From Candidatus Methanophagales archaeon (GTDB lineage: Archaea; Halobacteriota; Syntropharchaeia; Alkanophagales; Methanospirareceae): DNA of 11,062 bases. The stretch is from the NCBI GenBank assembly GCA_023131215.1, contig JAGLZV010000091.1:1-11062 (forward strand). The letters are read 5' to 3'. Position numbers and translations under genes: made by a program. Shown here one piece after another: positions 5,724-11,062 of the stretch (within the stretch, counting starts at the first letter, position 1; each line of letters opens with the position of its first letter). The notes beneath the pieces are model-generated. The model ran no database searches. It was given only the letters and a program-made list of their open reading frames with translations, and was not told the DNA's origin.

Positions 5724-5798
5724 CGGACTCGGCGGGATTCGAACCCGCGATCCCCGGCTTAGAAGGCCGGTGCTTTATCCAAGCTAAGCCACGAGCCC
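5724..5798 (-). tRNA. tRNA-Arg (anticodon TCT)
   Basis: Complete cloverleaf read on minus. Acceptor GGGCTCG pairs with CGAGTCC (one G-U pair); D arm GCTT...AAGC; anticodon stem CCGGC/GCCGG with loop CTTCTAA and anticodon TCT; variable loop GGATC; T arm GCGGG-TTCGAAT-CCCGC; discriminator G at 5724. CCA is not encoded and there is no intron. It decodes AGA, a codon frequent in the neighbouring genes. It diverges from mutS. Confidence 0.97.
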
Positions 5799-5826
5799 TT
5801 TTTTCTTTTCCATTCTATACATATAC

Positions 5827-5836
5827 ATATTTTATA
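5827..5836. promoter_or_regulatory. TATA-like box shared by tRNA-Arg and mutS
   Basis: ATATTTTATA reads as TATAAAATAT on minus, about 30-38 bases upstream of the tRNA 5' end. On plus it is about 25 bases upstream of the mutS GAGGAGGGA Shine-Dalgarno (5860-5868). One AT-rich element could thus serve both divergent units. A second TTATAAAA (5848-5855) lies too close to the mutS ATG to give a leader with the Shine-Dalgarno. Confidence 0.45.
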
Positions 5837-5875
5837 GTGGTGGTCACTTATAAAATTACGAGGAGGGAAACGTCA

Positions 5876-8482
5876 ATGCCAGAGAAAACGCCAATGATGG
5901 AGCAATACTATAAAATAAAAGAGAAATACCACGATGCAATCTTACTTTTTCGTGTTGGCGACTTCTACGAAACCTTTGGTGAAGATGCAAAGGTGGCATC
6001 TAAGGAGTTAAACATCGCTTTAACTGCGACCGGCAGGGGCAAAGGAGCAGCTAAGAGAATACCAATGGCTGGCGTGCCTTTCCATGCTGTAACACCCTAC
6101 ATAAGACAGTTGATAATGAAAGGCTACAAAGTGGCTGTATGCGAACAGGTATGGGATAAAGCGCGGAAAGATGTAGAAACGAGAGAGGTCGTGAGGCTGA
6201 TTACTCCTGGTACAGTCATTGAGGATTCCTTCTTAGAGGAGAGGATCAGCAATTATCTGATGTGTGTGAACCTGATGGATGGCAAGGTGGGCATTGCGAT
6301 AGTTGACGTTTCAACAGGCGAGTTTTTATTAACTGAGTTAGAGGACGATGTATCGCATTCCACACTGCTGAACGAGATAGACAGAGTGAAGCCTGCGGAG
6401 ATAATTCTACCTGATTCGCTTGAGTTCGGATTCGAGCTGGATACATGCACCATCTCACGTTATGATGACTACTATTTCGATTATAAAAATGCATACACCA
6501 CGCTGATAAACCATTTTGGTGTTATCTCGCTCGACGGTTTTGGATGTGGTGAGCTCAAAGCGGGGATAACAGCAGCAGGTGCTGTGATTTCTTATCTTCG
6601 CGATACACAAAAAAAGGTGCTGTCGCATATAAAACCGCTCAAGACCTTCTTCGTCTCCGATTATATGGTATTGGACAGTGTTACAGTTCGAAACCTGGAA
6701 ATATTTAATAATATAAGAGATGGAACACAACGCGGGACGCTTGTTAGTGTGCTGGACAAAACACTTACGGGAATGGGTTCAAGGCTTCTGAAAAAGAATT
6801 TGAGGTTCCCCTTGCTCGACACCGACGAGATAAAAAGAAGGGAGGAAGTGGTAAATGAGTTTTATGCGGACATACTGATAAGGGAATCGTTAAAGGACGT
6901 CTTCAGGGAAATATATGATATAGAGCGGATAATAAGCAGGGTATCGTTTGGAAATGCGAATGGAAAGGATTTGGTCTTGATTAAGCGGTCTGTACTGCAA
7001 ATAAAAGATTTGCGTGACTTGTTGAAGAAATGCCGTGCAGAAAAGATACGAAGCATTTTGAAAGCGTTACGGTCTAAGGACTTCTCCGCTATTGTGGATT
7101 TGATAGAACGTGGCATAATAGAGGAGCCTCCGGCGACAGTAAAGGAAGGAGGGTTGATAAAAGAGGGATTTAATGCTGAGCTGGATGAGTTGAGAAAAAT
7201 AAAACACGAGGGAAGGAAATGGTTAGCGGAATTTGAGGAGCACGAAAAAGCCCGCACTGGAATTAAATCGCTTAAGGTGGGTTACAACAAGGTTTTTGGG
7301 TATTACATCGAAGTGAGGAAATCATGGGTGGGGAAAGTACCCGAAACTTATATTAGAAAACAGACGCTTACAGAGGCGGAGCGGTATGTGACGGAGGAAT
7401 TGAAGGATTATGAGGCGAAGGCGTTGAGTGCAGAGGAAAGGATAAAGGAACTGGAGTACGAGTTGTTCGAGCAGATAAGGAAGGAAGTTGCGAAGCGAGC
7501 GAAGGAGATTCAAGAAGCTGCGAATTCAGTTGCTGAACTCGATATGCTTCTGTCTTTTGCAGAAGTTGCTGCGGAAAACGGATATTGCCGCCCGGAAGTG
7601 GATGCGGGTGATGAGATTGTGATACGGGAAGGCAGGCATCCAGTGGTGGAAAAGGAGGTAAAGGAAGGATTTGTGCCGAATGACGTTCGACTTGACAAAA
7701 ATAACCGGTTGATGATTATTACGGGACCGAACATGAGTGGAAAAAGCACTTTCATGCGTCAAACGGCTTTAATCGTGCTAATGTCACAGCTTGGCTCTTT
7801 TGTGCCTGCGCACGAAGCGAAAATAGGTGTTGTGGATAGGATTTTTACCCGCGTGGGCGCTTACGATGACCTTTCAATGGGTCAGAGTTCGTTCATGGTG
7901 GAAATGAGCGAGACTGCAAACATATTAAATAATGCCACAGAACGAAGCTTGGTAATTCTCGATGAAATTGGTAGAGGAACGAGCACTTTGGACGGTGTCA
8001 GTATAGCATGGTCAGTAGGAGAATATGTTAATACAAGGCTAAAAGCGAAGACGATGTTCGCAACGCATTTCTATGAGCTAACGGAACTTGCTGATGCGCT
8101 TGATAGCACAAACTGCTTCAATGTTTCGATAAAAGAAGCTGGTGATGAAATATTTTTCGTAAGGAAGGTTGTGGAAGGAAGAGGTTCAAAAAGCTATGGA
8201 ATTCAGGTTGCGAAACTTGCAGGGTTGCCTGAGGAAGTGATAGAATCCGCAAAAAGCCTTTTGCGGAGGATGGAAAGCGAAGTGGGAAAGGAAGGACTGA
8301 AGAGGAAAGAAGAAGGAGAAGAGGAAGAAAAGAAAGTGGAAGTGAAAATGAAGAAGAAATACGTAATGCAGACGCATCCTGTAGTTGACGAGTTGAAGTC
8401 AATAAATTTGGAGCGGATTTCTCCAATTGAGGCGTTGAATAAGTTGTATGAGATGAAGAAAAGCATCGAAGGGTATGATTAG
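5876..8482 (+). CDS. mutS: DNA mismatch repair protein MutS
   Basis: MutS1-type mismatch sensor: a dimeric clamp that recognises mispairs and small loops and signals by ATP binding (family knowledge). The start ATG 5876 has GAGGAGGGA seven bases upstream; the frame is open further upstream but there it runs through the tRNA. The protein is 868 residues (E. coli 853). Mismatch-contact motif F30-Y31-E32 lies in GDFYETFGEDA; the core and clamp domains follow (GYNKVFGYYIEV near 467, coiled coil after it). Walker A GPNMSGKST is at 617-625, Walker B LVILDEIGRGTSTLDG has D696-E697, and THFYELT follows. A Lys/Glu-rich linker precedes the C-terminal ISPIEALNKLYEMKK helix, the typical MutS1 ending. No mutL is in the window. 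MutS1 is patchy in archaea and usually taken as acquired from bacteria. All catalytic motifs are intact. Confidence 0.97.
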   Translation: MPEKTPMMEQYYKIKEKYHDAILLFRVGDFYETFGEDAKVASKELNIALTATGRGKGAAKRIPMAGVPFHAVTPYIRQLIMKGYKVAVCEQVWDKARKDVETREVVRLITPGTVIEDSFLEERISNYLMCVNLMDGKVGIAIVDVSTGEFLLTELEDDVSHSTLLNEIDRVKPAEIILPDSLEFGFELDTCTISRYDDYYFDYKNAYTTLINHFGVISLDGFGCGELKAGITAAGAVISYLRDTQKKVLSHIKPLKTFFVSDYMVLDSVTVRNLEIFNNIRDGTQRGTLVSVLDKTLTGMGSRLLKKNLRFPLLDTDEIKRREEVVNEFYADILIRESLKDVFREIYDIERIISRVSFGNANGKDLVLIKRSVLQIKDLRDLLKKCRAEKIRSILKALRSKDFSAIVDLIERGIIEEPPATVKEGGLIKEGFNAELDELRKIKHEGRKWLAEFEEHEKARTGIKSLKVGYNKVFGYYIEVRKSWVGKVPETYIRKQTLTEAERYVTEELKDYEAKALSAEERIKELEYELFEQIRKEVAKRAKEIQEAANSVAELDMLLSFAEVAAENGYCRPEVDAGDEIVIREGRHPVVEKEVKEGFVPNDVRLDKNNRLMIITGPNMSGKSTFMRQTALIVLMSQLGSFVPAHEAKIGVVDRIFTRVGAYDDLSMGQSSFMVEMSETANILNNATERSLVILDEIGRGTSTLDGVSIAWSVGEYVNTRLKAKTMFATHFYELTELADALDSTNCFNVSIKEAGDEIFFVRKVVEGRGSKSYGIQVAKLAGLPEEVIESAKSLLRRMESEVGKEGLKRKEEGEEEEKKVEVKMKKKYVMQTHPVVDELKSINLERISPIEALNKLYEMKKSIEGYD

Positions 8483-8634
8483 GATGCTTCTATTCCATAA
8501 ATGTAGTTACTCATCATAATGCCAGAACTTATTCCTACCGGTTTATCTTCCTTTGTTATAACCACACTCCCTATTTCCGACAGTTCCATATTCTTCGATA
8601 TTATAATGATCGAAACGCCTTCATCTTCCCTTCT
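8479..8634 (-). pseudogene. Possible CBS-domain fragment
   Basis: On minus, after a TGA (8635-8637), a frame without a start codon at its beginning reads EDEGVSIIII, then MELSEIGSVVITKEDKPVGI, ending in SGIMMSNYIYGIEAS and TAA. The core matches the second half of a CBS domain (IGSVVVT-x-DGKPVGI), an adenosyl-nucleotide-binding module. The usual TERDI continuation is degraded. The stop codon overlaps the last bases of mutS on the other strand. It is interpreted as the decayed end of a lost gene; short length makes this tentative. Confidence 0.45.
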
Positions 8635-8667
8635 TCAATACTTAAGAAAGACAAAGGGCGACAAAAG

Positions 8668-8700
8668 AGAAAAAATAAGAGTGCTTTTGGGAAGCTCTCT
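8668..8700 (-). terminator. Hairpin and T-run terminator of the zinc-ribbon gene at 8735
   Basis: On minus AGAG-A-GCTT-CCCAA-AAGC-A-CTCT forms two 4-bp stems with one A-A mismatch, followed by TATTTTTT. It lies 35 bases after the stop codon and corresponds in position and flanking sequence to the hairpin after the paralogue at 9799. Confidence 0.55.
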
Positions 8701-8734
8701 TCTCTTATCTTAATACACCCTTCCTATCTCTACT

Positions 8735-8995
8735 TTAGTGTACGTAACGCGAAACTACCTTCCTCGCATATTGCTCTATGAGATCCGCACCACAGCCGGG
8801 GCACTTAGCAAGAGGCTTACCTATATCAGCTTCGCATACCGGGCATTTGTCGAACGCATTTTTTCCCTGCATTGCATCCCCCCAAATCCCACCATGATGC
8901 GCTGCCATCATATGCTCCACTATTTTATCTATTGCTGTATCCTTGTTCGCTGCGGTGAATGATTGATTGCATACATAACAAATTCCTTCTGCCAT
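8735..8995 (-). CDS. Small zinc-ribbon protein, paralogue A
   Basis: An 86-residue soluble protein of no family I can name. The N-terminal half carries CYVC (C6, C9) with H28 and H33/H34, a possible C2H2-type zinc site. The C-terminal half has CPVC (C51, C54) and CPGCGA (C65, C68), a zinc-ribbon or rubredoxin-like knuckle pair, followed by DLIEQYARK. Between the two sites is IWGDAMQGKN. ATG 8995 is chosen because GGAGGGG lies six bases upstream and because the paralogue at 9799 begins with the same MAEG; a GTG at 9010 would place the Shine-Dalgarno inside the gene. Two metal sites suggest nucleic-acid or protein binding rather than catalysis (inference). It shares its upstream control block with paralogue B, and an Lrp regulator lies between them. 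Confidence 0.82.
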   Translation of the reverse strand: MAEGICYVCNQSFTAANKDTAIDKIVEHMMAAHHGGIWGDAMQGKNAFDKCPVCEADIGKPLAKCPGCGADLIEQYARKVVSRYVH

Positions 8996-9040
8996 TTTTT
9001 TCCCCTCCACCTCCTATAAAACTTAGGATATTTTATATCA

Positions 9041-9158
9041 ATTTAAAGTTTTCGTTTTTTTTAATCGTTCCAATTGTGAGATGCTGGAATATTCTATAAT
9101 TATTTAAATTATTCGATTTTTTAAAATATTCGTAACAAAAAATGCTAAGCAAATATTT
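9041..9158 (-). promoter_or_regulatory. Conserved upstream control block of paralogue A
   Basis: This ~118-bp AT-rich block aligns without gaps to 10109-10226 in front of paralogue B. It holds two copies of a ~24-bp motif of the form TTAAAAAA-n-CGAA-n-TTTAAAT (minus): proximal at 9041-9064 and distal at 9102-9124, spaced 61 bp between their CG dinucleotides. A fully conserved 17-base word (TTCCAATTGTGAGATGC, plus, 9068-9084) lies between them. The proximal TTTAAAT would act as TATA box, giving a start near 9018 and a short leader with GGAGG. The distal copy may be a second promoter or a regulator site. Confidence 0.65.
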
Positions 9159-9183
9159 GGTAAAAAGGTTTCTTTTTGAGATG

Positions 9184-9211
9184 AAAAAAATGGGAGTTGA
9201 GCTCACAACTC
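9184..9211 (-). terminator. Terminator hairpin overlapping the lrp stop codon
   Basis: On minus GAGTTG-TGAGCT-CAACTC forms a perfect 6-bp stem whose 5' arm contains the last codons of the regulator gene, with the TGA stop in the loop. CCCA and seven T residues (9184-9190) follow. This is a compact intrinsic-type terminator that would separate the regulator from paralogue A. Confidence 0.7.
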
Positions 9212-9646
9212 AACCTTAAGCTCTTCTTTCAGCGTTTTTAGCACTAATTCTGCATCCATGCTTTCCACACCTTCGATTTCTTTTATCTTCTCGATAATAA
9301 TTCCGCATTTATCATAACCAACACACTTAGAGATGACAATCAGATCACAATCGCCAGTTACGTGGTGAACGCAACAAGTCTCTGCCATTTCCGCTACCGC
9401 TTCTCCCACCTCTTGAATACTATTATATCCCGGCTTGGTTTTTATCTTTGTGATGAGCGTGACCATGCCGAGTTCAGAGGTATTGAGAACCGCGGTATAA
9501 CCACAAATAATGCCTTTTTCCGTCAGCCTTTTCACTCTATCGCTTACAGTGGCAGTGCTTACTCCTATCCTCTGCGCAATCTTCGTGAAAGAATTGCGAG
9601 AATCCAACTGGAGTTCTTTCAATATCTTCTTATCTAATTCATCCAT
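9203..9646 (-). CDS. Lrp/AsnC family transcriptional regulator
   Basis: A 147-residue DNA-binding regulator that forms dimers and higher oligomers and often senses amino acids (family knowledge). The N-terminal winged HTH DELDKKILKELQLDSRNSFTKIA, with recognition helix STATVSDRVKRL and wing GIICGYTAVL, covers about residues 2-55. The C-terminal RAM effector-binding domain (about 63-143) shows VTGDCDLIV with the conserved G-D-x-D and several extra cysteines (CCVHH; KCVGYDKCG). The start is ATG 9646 with GGAGG 6 bases upstream; an in-frame ATG at 9667 would leave the Shine-Dalgarno within the gene. It has its own AT-rich promoter upstream (about 9660-9740) and a hairpin terminator at its stop. 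It lies between two paralogous zinc-ribbon genes on the same strand, so control of these neighbours and of itself is likely but not shown. The cysteines could make it redox- or metal-responsive (inference). Confidence 0.93.
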   Translation of the reverse strand: MDELDKKILKELQLDSRNSFTKIAQRIGVSTATVSDRVKRLTEKGIICGYTAVLNTSELGMVTLITKIKTKPGYNSIQEVGEAVAEMAETCCVHHVTGDCDLIVISKCVGYDKCGIIIEKIKEIEGVESMDAELVLKTLKEELKVEL

Positions 9647-9747
9647 TTTATTCCTCCTTATATTCATTAATAAACTTTAACGTCTTAACTATTAAATTAA
9701 TTGAAAAAATGCAAAATAAATAATTATAATTTAAAGGCTACAAGGGA

Positions 9748-9773
9748 AAAAATAAGAGAGCTCGTAAGAGCCC
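9748..9773 (-). terminator. Hairpin and T-run terminator of the zinc-ribbon gene at 9799
   Basis: On minus GGGCTC-TTAC-GAGCTC forms a 6-bp stem whose one G-U pair supports formation in minus-strand RNA specifically (on plus it would be A-C). TCTTATTTTTT follows. It lies 25 bases past the stop and upstream of lrp, so paralogue B and lrp are probably separate transcripts. Confidence 0.65.
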
Positions 9774-9798
9774 CCCTTCTTAACTTCCTCTCTCTACT

Positions 9799-10071
9799 TT
9801 AGTGCATGTATGCCGAAGCTGTCTTCCTCGCGTATTGCTCTATGAGGTCTGCACCACAGTTGGGACAGTTGGCATAAAGTTTACCCAAAGCAGCGCCGCA
9901 TACCGGGCATTTCTCAAGCGTATTTTTCGTCTGCATCGCATCCCCCCAGAGCCAACCATGATGCCCCTCAGGAGCAGAGGCCATCATATGTTCCACTACT
10001 TTATCTATTACTGCGTCCTTGTCCTTTGCCGTAAACATTTGGTTGCACACATAACAACGTCCTTCTGCCAT
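9799..10071 (-). CDS. Small zinc-ribbon protein, paralogue B
   Basis: A 90-residue paralogue of the gene at 8735: the same MAEGxCYVCNQxFTA start, KDxxIDKxVEHMMA, GDAMQxKN, KCPVC and CGADLIEQYARK. It has four more residues before the GHHG segment (SAPEG). Metal-binding candidates C6, C9, H28, H37/H38, C55, C58, C69 and C72 are all kept, so both copies appear functional. Differences are spread over the protein, including conservative changes (DKIVEH/DKVVEH), meaning the duplication is not recent. The start is ATG 10071, after GGGTGAG and a run of A; a GTG at 10083 overlaps the Shine-Dalgarno and is rejected. The function is unknown. It is encoded directly upstream of the Lrp regulator on the same strand, with a terminator between them. 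Confidence 0.82.
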   Translation of the reverse strand: MAEGRCYVCNQMFTAKDKDAVIDKVVEHMMASAPEGHHGWLWGDAMQTKNTLEKCPVCGAALGKLYANCPNCGADLIEQYARKTASAYMH

Positions 10072-10108
10072 TTTTTTTCTCACCCTATAAATTATTAAAA
10101 TTATGGTT

Positions 10109-10226
10109 ATTTAAATTTTTCGTTTTTTTTAATCATTCCAATTGTGAGATGCATAAATATTTTATATTCATTTAAAATATCCGATTTTCTTAAACGTTCG
10201 TAACAAAAAATACTAAGCGAATATTT
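10109..10226 (-). promoter_or_regulatory. Conserved upstream control block of paralogue B
   Basis: Counterpart of 9041-9158. Proximal motif at 10109-10132, distal at 10170-10193, CG-to-CG spacing again exactly 61 bp; the conserved 17-base word is at 10136-10152 and TTCGTAACAAAAAAT follows distally. The proximal TTTAAAT (about 10110-10116) would set a start near 10088, just before the GGGTGAG Shine-Dalgarno. Confidence 0.65.
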
Positions 10227-10379
10227 CTTGAAATATATAGAAAAAGTATAAAAGCATAAAGGGATTACTGAAAGAAATCAAGAGAGCGTGAAGATGATGA
10301 AGAGGCGGCGGATGAGAAACCTTATTCACAATTGAGAAACTTCCAATCGAAGTGCTTGAAAATTTGAGAAAGAGGTATC
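10227..10379. other. Spacer before the DUF2085 gene, with a possible coding remnant
   Basis: AT-rich beginning with TATATAG- and GTATAAAAG-like words (10235-10255) that could be the promoter for the plus-strand DUF2085 gene. From 10316 a 28-codon frame without start reads TIEKLPIEVLENLRKRYHVLYETG to TAG 10400-10402, overlapping the next gene. It has protein-like composition but no recognisable family and may be the decayed end of a lost gene. Confidence 0.35.
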
Positions 10380-10928
10380 ATGTGCTATATGAAACTGGAT
10401 AGGATTAACATACCTGTATTTCTCCTTATCCTTTTATGGACAGTTTCGCTTGTTATAGTTCCGTTTATGATCCCCTCAAGCTATATACATAACCTGACTG
10501 GTTCGTCATGGGCTATTGACAATTTCAATCAATTTTCGCCTATGAACATATATCCAAAAGTAGTCTATTTAATAGGTGATATAACGTGTCATCAGATTGC
10601 AGAACGGTCTTATTACTTTAATGATAACCAAATGGCGGTGTGTAGTAGATGCTTTGGCATTTATCTTGGTATTTTAATTGGGATGGGAGTCGCCCTTATT
10701 AGAAAGATTAATCTGACAGGGAAATTTGTTGTGATTGTGCTTTTATCTGTGGTTCCACTTGGGATAGATGGAACCGGGCAATTATTTGGATATTGGGTAA
10801 GTAATAATACACTGAGATTAATAACGGGATTACTTGCAGGAACAGGCGTTGGAGCAGCATTTGTAGTTTCTGTCGTTGAACTGCAAAATATTATCCAGTT
10901 AATTAAGAAAGCTTTATATAGTAATTAA
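10380..10928 (+). CDS. DUF2085 family membrane protein
   Basis: A 182-residue integral membrane protein of the uncharacterised DUF2085 family. There is an N-terminal membrane segment (about 12-32), then an extracytoplasmic or loop region ending in the family signature CHQIAERS (70-77) and NQMAVCSRCFGIYLG (83-97), with C70, H71, C88 and C91 as likely metal or redox ligands. Three further membrane segments follow (about 94-108, 115-133, 145-168), with PLGIDGTGQLFG and LRLITGLLAGTGVG typical of the family. ATG 10380 has GAGGT just upstream; ATG 10389 would also fit. The function is unknown. A secreted protein starts 27 bases downstream behind a strong Shine-Dalgarno, so the two may be cotranscribed. 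Confidence 0.88.
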   Translation: MCYMKLDRINIPVFLLILLWTVSLVIVPFMIPSSYIHNLTGSSWAIDNFNQFSPMNIYPKVVYLIGDITCHQIAERSYYFNDNQMAVCSRCFGIYLGILIGMGVALIRKINLTGKFVVIVLLSVVPLGIDGTGQLFGYWVSNNTLRLITGLLAGTGVGAAFVVSVVELQNIIQLIKKALYSN

Positions 10929-10955
10929 AACAATAGATGTGAAGGAGGTATTAAT

Positions 10956-11062
10956 ATGGAAAAACGTTTGGCAGTGGTGGGTCTTGCTATAAGCTTGGCG
11001 TTGTTACTGATGACAGGAATTGGAAGTGCGTATAATGACTACGATGATGCGGGAGCACTCGG
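10956..11062 (+). CDS. Secreted protein with signal peptide, 3' end outside window
   Basis: ATG 10956 is preceded by AAGGAGGT seven bases upstream, the best Shine-Dalgarno in the window. The first 35 codons encode MEKR, a hydrophobic core (LAVVGLAISLALLLMTGIG) and a likely signal-peptidase site after GSA (residue 25), then an acidic mature start YNDYDDAGALG. The rest is beyond the right edge, so the family cannot be named. Location after DUF2085 suggests a cell-envelope role (inference). Confidence 0.8.
   Translation, partial: MEKRLAVVGLAISLALLLMTGIGSAYNDYDDAGAL

Noticed and set aside
5717..5875. N-terminal extension of MutS by 53 codons
   Set aside because: It would run through the tRNA-Arg gene; ATG 5876 has a strong Shine-Dalgarno and the normal MutS N-terminus.
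8519..8713. 64-codon plus-strand frame after mutS
   Set aside because: It is antisense to the CBS-like fragment and the terminator and has no recognisable content.
8738..8962. Plus-strand frames opposite the two zinc-ribbon genes (also 9802-10098)
   Set aside because: They are similar to each other only because the minus-strand genes are paralogues; the Cys/His pattern and Shine-Dalgarno belong to the minus strand.

Overview
The window is archaeal, from a methanogen-related, AT-rich euryarchaeote. It carries the archaeal RNA polymerase subunit Rpo4/RpoF next to DUF655, a full-length heterodisulfide reductase subunit HdrA, an archaeal-type S-adenosyl/S-inosylhomocysteine hydrolase, an Lrp/AsnC regulator, and TATA boxes with Shine-Dalgarno leaders. 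HdrA together with a bacterial-type MutS1, DUF2085 and many Lys/Glu-rich insertions would fit an ANME-1/Syntrophoarchaeum-type genome. That placement is inference; no marker here fixes the lineage.

Layout. (1) 1-1067, minus: ahcY, running off the left edge. A 117-bp divergent promoter region separates it from (2) 1185-4181, plus: a tight operon rpoF-DUF655-hdrA, with an 8-base overlap and then a 2-base gap. This couples transcription and RNA-related housekeeping genes to the electron-bifurcation subunit HdrA. (3) 4182-5723: a gene graveyard. It holds a truncated DUF433 antitoxin, the C-terminal ferredoxin tail of a second HdrA, a small AbrB-type gene, repeats with two GC-rich hairpins, a small ORF whose C-terminus is written by that repeat, and a frameshifted four-cysteine mini-protein gene. 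(4) 5724-8482: tRNA-Arg(TCT) on minus and mutS on plus, diverging from one short shared promoter. (5) 8479-8634: a decayed CBS-domain-like tail on minus, convergent with mutS. (6) 8668-10226, minus: two paralogous small zinc-ribbon genes flank an Lrp/AsnC regulator. The two paralogues share a gap-free conserved ~118-bp upstream block and equivalent terminator hairpins, so whole transcription units were duplicated. (7) 10380-11062, plus: a DUF2085 membrane protein followed by the start of a secreted protein.

How it works together. AhcY removes the by-product of SAM-dependent methylation. HdrA belongs to the CoM-S-S-CoB/ferredoxin electron-bifurcating complex, but its partners HdrB and HdrC are absent here. 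MutS handles DNA mismatches. The most coherent unexplained unit is the Lrp regulator between two zinc-ribbon paralogues with a duplicated control region, which looks like a small regulated module of unknown function. No CRISPR array, prophage, transposase or complete known defence system was seen.
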